Of a stretch of 5,435 nt of DNA, positions 1-5,435 are shown one piece after another. Source of the DNA: Coprothermobacter sp. GTDB taxonomy: Bacteria > Coprothermobacterota > Coprothermobacteria > Coprothermobacterales > Coprothermobacteraceae. The stretch spans positions 1 through 5,435 of the forward strand of contig DMVM01000163.1 in assembly GCA_003476705.1 (NCBI GenBank), in the 5' to 3' direction. The position numbers and the translations under genes are program-made. The notes under the pieces were generated by a model. The model worked only from the letters and a program-made list of their open reading frames with translations, was not told where the DNA came from and searched no databases. Every line of letters begins with the position of its first letter. The first letter of the stretch is position 1.

Positions 1-594
1 ATTGGGCTAAAAGAAAAAGATGGAAGCTTGACCGAGTTCGGCAGTGCTTTGGTTACTGGGAAACTCAGCATCCATGACATGGTATTTTGGGAGATAGCTT
101 GGGTAAACGCCGCGTTTTCTTTTCCAACAGCAAAGTGGTATGTTCATTCTTTTGTAGGTTCGTTTACCACTAGAGAACTTAGGGAAAAGTTATCTCATGC
201 TGTACCCAGACTTACCGATTCTACAGTTCGTGATGCAGTTTATGAACTGACCGACTTGCTTAGGAAAACACCTATAGGAACAGGGTTAAAACAAGGGATT
301 TTCAGCAAGTTCGGAAATGTGACGAATGTAGTAAGGAATGGGATAATCCCATCAGCTAAAGTTGCTCTTTATGCGATCATTAAGCTGTTCGCTGAGGAGC
401 GATGTGATGAAATCAGATTGGACGAAGAATTGACATGGCCCTGGGTAATCTTTAATGTTCCCAAGGACGAGATTCTTCGATTGATTGTTTCCACGCAAGA
501 GGGGGCAGTAAGTTTTCAAAGCAATATTGTTAGGTTAATGGTGAAAGGGGAGGCTTTGGGCAAATGGTTGGATGGAAGTATGCTGATTACATAG
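1..594 (+). CDS. DUF4007-like C-terminal part of a probable BrxP/PAPS-reductase-associated defence protein (5' truncated)
   Basis: The frame is open from base 1 to the TAG at 592-594 and gives 197 residues. The TTG at 28 is unlikely to be the true start: codons 1-9 (IGLKEKDGS) are also open and it has no convincing ribosome binding site, so the gene probably begins upstream. The segment resembles DUF4007. It has an opening LTEFGSAL (about residues 10-17), a Trp-rich block from W30 to W46-Y47 (WEIAW...PTAKWYVHSF), then FTTRELREKL and a helical C-terminus. From memory, DUF4007 occurs beside or fused to PAPS-reductase/ATP-pyrophosphatase-like proteins in DNA-defence loci, and BREX type 4 starts with such a protein, BrxP. 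No PAPS-reductase catalytic motif lies in the visible part, so the BrxP link rests on domain resemblance and on the ATPase and PglZ-like neighbours. It could instead be a stand-alone DUF4007 protein. The last 31 bases overlap the next gene. Confidence 0.6.
   Translation: MGLKEKDGSLTEFGSALVTGKLSIHDMVFWEIAWVNAAFSFPTAKWYVHSFVGSFTTRELREKLSHAVPRLTDSTVRDAVYELTDLLRKTPIGTGLKQGIFSKFGNVTNVVRNGIIPSAKVALYAIIKLFAEERCDEIRLDEELTWPWVIFNVPKDEILRLIVSTQEGAVSFQSNIVRLMVKGEALGKWLDGSMLIT
544..553 (+). promoter_or_regulatory. Ribosome binding site for the ATPase gene
   Basis: The purine run AAAGGGGAGG lies inside the end of the upstream gene, 10 bases before the ATG at 564. It fixes the start: in the ATPase frame the preceding stop is TAG at 531-533, and no other ATG, GTG or TTG lies between that stop and 564. 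Placement inside the upstream reading frame suggests translational coupling. Confidence 0.7.
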
Positions 595-3500
595 GCGTTG
601 AACAGGGGTTTGTGGACGTCTATTCAGAAGAAGTTGACAAGGACCCTGAACGTTGGAAACAATTCATACCTCATGAGAACATGAAAGAACTACTCCAAAA
701 GTTGATGAGAGCTCTAGAAAGAGGAAACAAAGACGACGAAAAACCCATATGGTTAACAGGGGCCTACGGTACTGGGAAAACTTTTGCATCCTTTGTAGTC
801 AAACACTTGCTTGAGGACGATATTGCAGAGGTTGAGAAGTATTTCACGAATAGTATGAATATAAGAACAATAGGGGACTTCTGGGGAGAGTTCAAAGCTA
901 TACGGTCGAAGATAACTATATTGGTTGTTTACAAATCAGGTTCTGGGCATGTAGACAACCCAAGGCGATTTCTTATGGAGATTCAGAAGGGCGTGACTGA
1001 TGAGCTCAGACGTAAAGGTTACTACAAGTTCTCAAGTACGATGGTTGACGACATTATAGAGAAATTCGATTCCGGAGTTGTTAGTTTGGAAAAGTTATTT
1101 GAAAAGTACAGAACCGAGTTCTTTGCGTTTGACAAACCAGAAGAAGTTTTGGAATCTCTCAGGAACAGTGTGCAAAATCATGGCGATCTGGATGTGGCTG
1201 AAACGTTGGTGGAGATACTCTCAAAAGAGGGAGTCTATGTTAATGATGACCCAGATTCCCTGAAAAAATGGCTCCAAGACGTTATAGAGAGAAACAATTT
1301 GGGAGCGATTGTCTTTATCTGGGATGAATTCACGGAATACTTGAACAAAAGTAAAAGTTTCGACACTGTCCAAGAGGTAGCTCAATACAGCGCGGAAATC
1401 CCATTCTATTTATTTTTGGTTACTCACAGAGCACCAACTCAATTCACGTCCATTGATGAAAGTCAAAGAGCAAAAATAAGGGATAGGTTTCACGTAGTAC
1501 GTTTAGAGATGAAAGAGATTACAGCATTCAGCCTGATGGCAGGGGCTATAGAGATAAAGCCAGCCACAGCCGATGAGTGGAAAGATCAAGCAAAAACATT
1601 GTGGCTTCAGGTAGAGAATGTTGCAGATGCCATGGAGAGTGCAGGTCTTCCAGATGTTGAACAAAAAGAAATGGAAAAACTTGTACCCATGCATCCCTAT
1701 ACAGCATACCTTCTTGCTCATATTTCGAATCTCTACGTGTCCAGTCAGAGAAGTCTGTTCATGTATCTGAAAAGCAAAGAAAACGGTGGCTTCGCGGATT
1801 TCATCGAAAAGTACCCAGAAAATGGATGGTATTGGATAACGAGTGACAGACTTTGGGACTACTTCTTTGATAGTCAAACTCAACCCATGATAGACAATGA
1901 TGGCGCTATGCAGGTAATGAGTTACGCGAGAAACGCTATGCAATCTGAGTCACTTTCCGAGGACGAAGTAAAGGTGGTCAAGGCAGTTTGTTTACTCTTG
2001 GCTCTAAACTATTTGGAAAGTGGAGCTGGATCACGGTGGCACAAACCTTTGCTCAGCAACCTAAGGTTAATGTTTACTGGTACACCGCTTGACAAGGTGT
2101 TGGATAATTTAGTGGAAAAACTCGAAAGCAAGCAAGTCCTTCATGTTAACGAACTCAGCGGAGACAAAGAATTTATTTTGCCAGGCAGACATATACCAAA
2201 TGAACTAAGAAATGAAGCAGAAAACTTTGTAAATAGTAACCATACTTTTGATAGAGTGCTTACAAGTGCCGGAGATGAAGTTTACAACGTTGGCTACATG
2301 AAGAAATTCGAAAGAAAGGTTGTCACGCTTAACGGAGCTGATCTGATCAGATTCGCTGTAAAAGTGCAGCCTTTTCAAAGCTCGGAATCTAAGTTTAGCC
2401 CAATAGAGAGTCTGTTGAAACCGTACCAAATAGGTGTCATTATTGTGCTTGCTTTTAGTGATGCAGATCGCGAAAAGGTTTTAGAAAAAGCGAAAGAAAT
2501 CGCTACGAAAAGGACCGCAGTTGTGGTCAGCCTAGTCCCATTGGGAGAAGAGAAATGGAAAGAATGGAAAAAGTACGCGATAGATTGGTACTGCTATGAA
2601 GAAATGAAAGAAACATCTCAAGCGAATTACGCAAGGACGAAGACTGAGGAAATAATGGATAGTTGGTTTGATAGGATCGCTTCGGGCGACTTTATGGTGT
2701 TCATACCTGAAAAAGAGCCTCATTCTGTACGTGGCATAGAAAAGGTTAAGCAGGAACTCATAAACTTTAGGACTGAACTGTTTCCTGCGGGACCTGAAAA
2801 GATAGACACGACCTCAACGCTGTATAAACCCTCCTACGGCAAAAGTGTCGCCTCTTTTGTGCTTGAACCTCCTACCAGGATTCCAAGCCCCTACAAGGAG
2901 CTAATTCAAAAACTGGAACGTGATCACGTATGGTCAGTTGACCTTAGTACGGTTCAATCTAACCATCCTTTGAAGAAAATGCAAGACTTAGTGGATAGAA
3001 TCATGGAAGAAAGAAACTTTGATGTCCCACTTATTGAAATCTGGGAAAGACTCCAGGAACCACCATTTGGTCTAATACCTTCGCCTATTGGTTTGTTCTT
3101 GTTCGCGTGTGTAATGAAGGAATATGCACAAGGTTACTACGTTTACGATGGCAAAACAACTCAAGAGCTAAATGCTAATAGAATGGCTGATCTGCTAACA
3201 AAGGTAGTTAAGCATGATAGAGGATGCGAAGACCTTGTCATAAAGCGTTTGACAAAGGATGCGCAGGACTTTTGCAAGTTGATGCGTGAGACATTTAGCC
3301 TTACTGAAGCAGAAAGCACAACTCCAGAGGAAGTACGAAAGAGCTTGAAAGTGAAGATTAGCGAGATGCACTATCCTTTATGGATTCTCGAGTTCGATCC
3401 AGAATTGGTTGGTTACGGGAGCGGCACGTTCTGCTCTTTGATTTCAAACTTGCAAGCATTTATCTTTTCTGATGAAGTTCCAAATGATGATCAACTCAAG

Positions 3501-4781
3501 GTCATAACTGAACTTCTTGGAGGAATGACCGGACAATATTTGGCTAAGAACTTTACGAAGGATCGCATGAGCCGCTGCTTTGCCCAATTTCTAACTATGG
3601 AAGATGAAAACATCGCTTCACACATGCAGAAGCTGAATTTCGATCCAAATGGCGTAAGAGATGTCTTGGGATATTTACTCAAGGAGGATGCGTCTCGGTG
3701 GAACCAGGAAGAGGTTCTCAACAGGCTTCCGTTATTGAAAACTGCTCTTTTGAGCATGGAGGCCTTAAGTGCTGTGTGCGTTTCACGAATTAACGATTTA
3801 GCTGAAATGGATAGTACTTTTGAAAGCAGATTCCCAAACAGGTTGTCATTCGAAGTTTACCAAATAGCATGTGATTCTCAGGGCGCAAAGGAACTGTCTA
3901 AGGCTTTTGGGGTTTTGCAAGAAGTATTGCGATTACCAGAGAGATTGAATAAGGGTGATGCTCTCAAAATAACTGAATCAGACATTGAGTTGGTGATTCA
4001 GAATGCGTCTGATTTAAGGACTTACTTGGATAATCCCTGTATGGTGATAAAGGTGTTGGCGTCAACGTGGGAACACCAAGAACTTGATGAATGGGGCGAA
4101 AAAGAAGTTTTTGAGAAGATGCTTAAGATGATAGATAAAACCACACTTAAGGATCTTGGAGAAGAGAAAGTTCGTGAGCTAATAGGGAAGGCTGTTGGAG
4201 ATTTAGCAAGAAATAGACTGATTCGTGAAATTCAAGAAAAATGGCGCTCTTTAACTGGAACGCTGACAGTAGAGAACTGGGAAGAAAGACATAAAATGCC
4301 CATTCAGTGGGCTCTAGACGACGATACACTTAAAGGTTGTATTAAGGATATAAGGGCATTACATAATCTCCCTGAGAGCAAGTTAGTTGATATTCTGGAT
4401 ATTTTGAAAGACAGAGCAGCGGACCTAAGCAAACTTTCTGATGAGAGTTATCTTCTTCCTAAATTCGTGGCTACAATAATGCCTGCCTATGCCGAAGTGC
4501 TTGATGACCTGAACAGCATGAGTCAGTTAAGGGACCATATTTACGGAAGGATGGAGAAGAAGAAACCAGTGGAATGGTCTGATTCTGTTTCAACGATACA
4601 GAAGTTTGCTAGAGAGTGGCTCCAAAGGAGATACAGGGAGGCTGTAGCACGAAACGTGCAACAAATGCTCATGCAAATGCACGGAGAAGAGCTTAAAAGC
4701 CTAATCGCAAATGAGGTTGAAAACAATACTGAGCTTGGCCTTGCACTATATGAGTGCCTGAGGCGGAGAGAAGGCGGTTAA
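564..4781 (+). CDS. brxC: BREX-type large P-loop ATPase, BrxC/PglY-like
   Basis: This complete 1405-residue protein is in the usual size range of BrxC/PglY ATPases, which are core BREX components needed for phage defence. The N-terminal ATPase domain (about 40-315) has Walker A GAYGTGKT at 66-73 (K72, T73), Walker B IVFIWDEF at 249-256 (D254, E255), a sensor-like strand ending in THR at 287-289, and a basic KIRDRF stretch at 304-309 that could hold an arginine finger. Next come VPMHPYTAYLL (374-384) and SQRSLFMYL (394-402), landmarks of the DUF499/DUF6079/BrxC-type ATPases. A second alpha/beta-looking segment with strand GVIIVLAF begins at G624. PPFGL (833-837) is a further motif I associate with this group. 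The rest, to 1405, is Glu/Lys-rich and looks mostly helical, with no catalytic motif I recognise. No signal peptide or membrane segment is evident, so it is probably cytoplasmic. It overlaps the upstream gene by 31 bases and ends one base before the next. The class is well supported; the exact BrxC subtype is inferred from context. Confidence 0.8.
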   Translation: MVGWKYADYIGVEQGFVDVYSEEVDKDPERWKQFIPHENMKELLQKLMRALERGNKDDEKPIWLTGAYGTGKTFASFVVKHLLEDDIAEVEKYFTNSMNIRTIGDFWGEFKAIRSKITILVVYKSGSGHVDNPRRFLMEIQKGVTDELRRKGYYKFSSTMVDDIIEKFDSGVVSLEKLFEKYRTEFFAFDKPEEVLESLRNSVQNHGDLDVAETLVEILSKEGVYVNDDPDSLKKWLQDVIERNNLGAIVFIWDEFTEYLNKSKSFDTVQEVAQYSAEIPFYLFLVTHRAPTQFTSIDESQRAKIRDRFHVVRLEMKEITAFSLMAGAIEIKPATADEWKDQAKTLWLQVENVADAMESAGLPDVEQKEMEKLVPMHPYTAYLLAHISNLYVSSQRSLFMYLKSKENGGFADFIEKYPENGWYWITSDRLWDYFFDSQTQPMIDNDGAMQVMSYARNAMQSESLSEDEVKVVKAVCLLLALNYLESGAGSRWHKPLLSNLRLMFTGTPLDKVLDNLVEKLESKQVLHVNELSGDKEFILPGRHIPNELRNEAENFVNSNHTFDRVLTSAGDEVYNVGYMKKFERKVVTLNGADLIRFAVKVQPFQSSESKFSPIESLLKPYQIGVIIVLAFSDADREKVLEKAKEIATKRTAVVVSLVPLGEEKWKEWKKYAIDWYCYEEMKETSQANYARTKTEEIMDSWFDRIASGDFMVFIPEKEPHSVRGIEKVKQELINFRTELFPAGPEKIDTTSTLYKPSYGKSVASFVLEPPTRIPSPYKELIQKLERDHVWSVDLSTVQSNHPLKKMQDLVDRIMEERNFDVPLIEIWERLQEPPFGLIPSPIGLFLFACVMKEYAQGYYVYDGKTTQELNANRMADLLTKVVKHDRGCEDLVIKRLTKDAQDFCKLMRETFSLTEAESTTPEEVRKSLKVKISEMHYPLWILEFDPELVGYGSGTFCSLISNLQAFIFSDEVPNDDQLKVITELLGGMTGQYLAKNFTKDRMSRCFAQFLTMEDENIASHMQKLNFDPNGVRDVLGYLLKEDASRWNQEEVLNRLPLLKTALLSMEALSAVCVSRINDLAEMDSTFESRFPNRLSFEVYQIACDSQGAKELSKAFGVLQEVLRLPERLNKGDALKITESDIELVIQNASDLRTYLDNPCMVIKVLASTWEHQELDEWGEKEVFEKMLKMIDKTTLKDLGEEKVRELIGKAVGDLARNRLIREIQEKWRSLTGTLTVENWEERHKMPIQWALDDDTLKGCIKDIRALHNLPESKLVDILDILKDRAADLSKLSDESYLLPKFVATIMPAYAEVLDDLNSMSQLRDHIYGRMEKKKPVEWSDSVSTIQKFAREWLQRRYREAVARNVQQMLMQMHGEELKSLIANEVENNTELGLALYECLRRREGG
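4765..4774 (+). promoter_or_regulatory. Ribosome binding site for the PglZ-like gene
   Basis: The purine-rich GGAGAGAAGG sits in the last codons of the ATPase gene, 8 bases before the GTG at 4783. It supports that GTG as the start. The in-frame TGA at 4759-4761 rules out any longer form. Confidence 0.6.
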
Positions 4782-4782
4782 A

Positions 4783-5435
4783 GTGACTGAATGCCAATTC
4801 GACTCCGTGTCTGAACTTCTCGACTTCCTTGCAGTCGATTTAGAGAATCCTCTGGATAGTAGGTACGCACGGTTTGCGACTCGCTTTATTTTGGTAGATA
4901 CTCCTGAGGAATATAATGTTTTGTTGAACTGGTTAAGAAACCATTGCGACATAGTATTGAATTTGGCCGATTTCTGTTCTGGAGACGATGTATTTCCCAT
5001 GCTGTCAGGGGTACTTGCCACTTTGGATGTTATGGAGAAAGATGCAACTGCCTGCATTGTAGGCGTCAGCGAGTTCATGAGGTTGGTTCCAGAAAAAGTG
5101 AAGAGCTTTTTTTCAAAGTTATTTGAGCGAGAAACTGCCAAGAATAGGCGAATCTACCTACCACTGTTCAGAGGGCGCGAACTTCTGTCACAGCTTTTGG
5201 AAGGATACGATAGGGTAATTTACAAAGAAACACCTGATGTACTGAGTGTAAAGGTGTTTAGCAATCAGCTGAAAGATATCGAATTGACTGTTGCCCCTTT
5301 TGCCCAGCGTAAAGTCCAAAGTGGCGTTAAACTCTTGAATGGTGTTCGTGAGTTGTTCACACTATGGTCTAACCAAAGTAATGTGCAAAGAAGTACGTGC
5401 TTCTGGTTGAAGACAGAATTCGCAGGGATTGTTAA
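4783..5435 (+). CDS. pglZ: N-terminal region of a probable BREX type 4 PglZ-family protein (3' truncated)
   Basis: The frame is open from the GTG at 4783 to the window edge, giving 217 codons plus two bases with no stop. The visible part has an RxxTRFILVDT stretch (about 30-40), a helical WLRNHCDIVLNLADFC segment (50-65), a hydrophobic strand CIVGVSEFMR (91-100), and a basic-then-hydrophobic RRIYLPLFRGRELL (122-135). This alternation, with a buried strand leading into SEFMR and then IYLPL, matches what I recall of the N-terminal part of type 4 PglZ proteins. PglZ is a core BREX component carrying an alkaline-phosphatase-superfamily domain. That domain and its metal-binding residues would lie downstream and are not in view, so the assignment rests on N-terminal pattern and position after the ATPase. 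The gene starts one base after the ATPase stop codon, implying the same mRNA. An uncharacterised defence protein sharing only this N-terminal region is the main alternative. Confidence 0.6.
   Translation, partial: MTECQFDSVSELLDFLAVDLENPLDSRYARFATRFILVDTPEEYNVLLNWLRNHCDIVLNLADFCSGDDVFPMLSGVLATLDVMEKDATACIVGVSEFMRLVPEKVKSFFSKLFERETAKNRRIYLPLFRGRELLSQLLEGYDRVIYKETPDVLSVKVFSNQLKDIELTVAPFAQRKVQSGVKLLNGVRELFTLWSNQSNVQRSTCFWLKTEFAGIV

Noticed and set aside
28..594. TTG at 28 as the true start of the first gene
   Set aside because: The frame is open through base 1, no good ribosome binding site precedes the TTG, and the domain appears to begin at or before this point. The gene is more likely cut by the window edge.
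1078..1263. Short + strand frame within the ATPase gene, and a similar one at 4944-5126
   Set aside because: Both are out of frame inside larger, well-supported genes and have Trp- or Cys-rich translations typical of shifted-frame artefacts.
1503..1943. 146-codon antisense reading frame inside the ATPase gene
   Set aside because: It lies wholly opposite conserved ATPase sequence, its translation is rich in Cys, His and Phe with no recognisable domain, and it has the look of an antisense shadow.
4781..4783. Promoter or terminator between the ATPase and PglZ-like genes
   Set aside because: Only one base separates the stop and start codons, and I see no hairpin followed by a T run, so a shared transcript is the simpler reading.
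4746..5141. 131-codon antisense reading frame across the ATPase/PglZ-like junction
   Set aside because: It runs opposite two genes with good starts and coherent protein features. Its Ser/Thr/Asn-rich translation has no recognisable family pattern.
1..5435. Assignment as a Dnd or Ssp phosphorothioation locus
   Set aside because: The 1405-residue ATPase has BrxC/PglY-type size and landmarks, and the third gene resembles PglZ. No DndB, DndD, SspB or cysteine desulfurase sequence is visible. Sulfur chemistry remains possible through the upstream part of the first gene.

Overview
The window is a tightly packed stretch of three co-directional genes on the + strand. The first and last are cut by the window edges. 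I read it as the interior of a phage-defence operon of the BREX type 4 kind, whose published layout is brxP-brxC-pglZ-brxL. No database search was possible. The family names rest on recognised sequence patterns and gene order.

Layout. Positions 1-594 hold the C-terminal 197 residues of a protein that begins upstream. They resemble DUF4007, a domain associated with PAPS-reductase-like (BrxP/DndC-type) proteins of defence loci. Positions 564-4781 hold a complete 1405-residue P-loop ATPase of the BrxC/PglY/DUF6079-like kind, with Walker A, Walker B and downstream landmarks all visible. Positions 4783-5435 hold the first 217 residues of a third protein that matches my recollection of the N-terminal region of the type 4 PglZ phosphatase. 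Its catalytic domain would lie beyond the window.

How the genes may work together. The first two genes overlap by 31 bases. The second and third are separated by one base, and each downstream start has a purine-rich ribosome binding site inside the preceding gene. This points to one polycistronic mRNA with coupled translation. In BREX systems the BrxC-type ATPase and PglZ are core components that act against phage DNA. In type 4 the PAPS-reductase-like protein takes the place held by the PglX methyltransferase in other types. No methyltransferase, nuclease or BrxL is visible here, but the flanks are not seen.

Organism. GC content looks moderate (low to mid 40s percent by eye). AGA/AGG arginine and ATA isoleucine codons are frequent, and the proteins are rich in Glu and Lys. 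This would suit a thermophilic bacterium such as a member of Thermotogota, a Firmicute or an archaeon, but it does not settle the taxon. There is no gene-free stretch, RNA gene, insertion sequence, CRISPR array or terminator that I can support.
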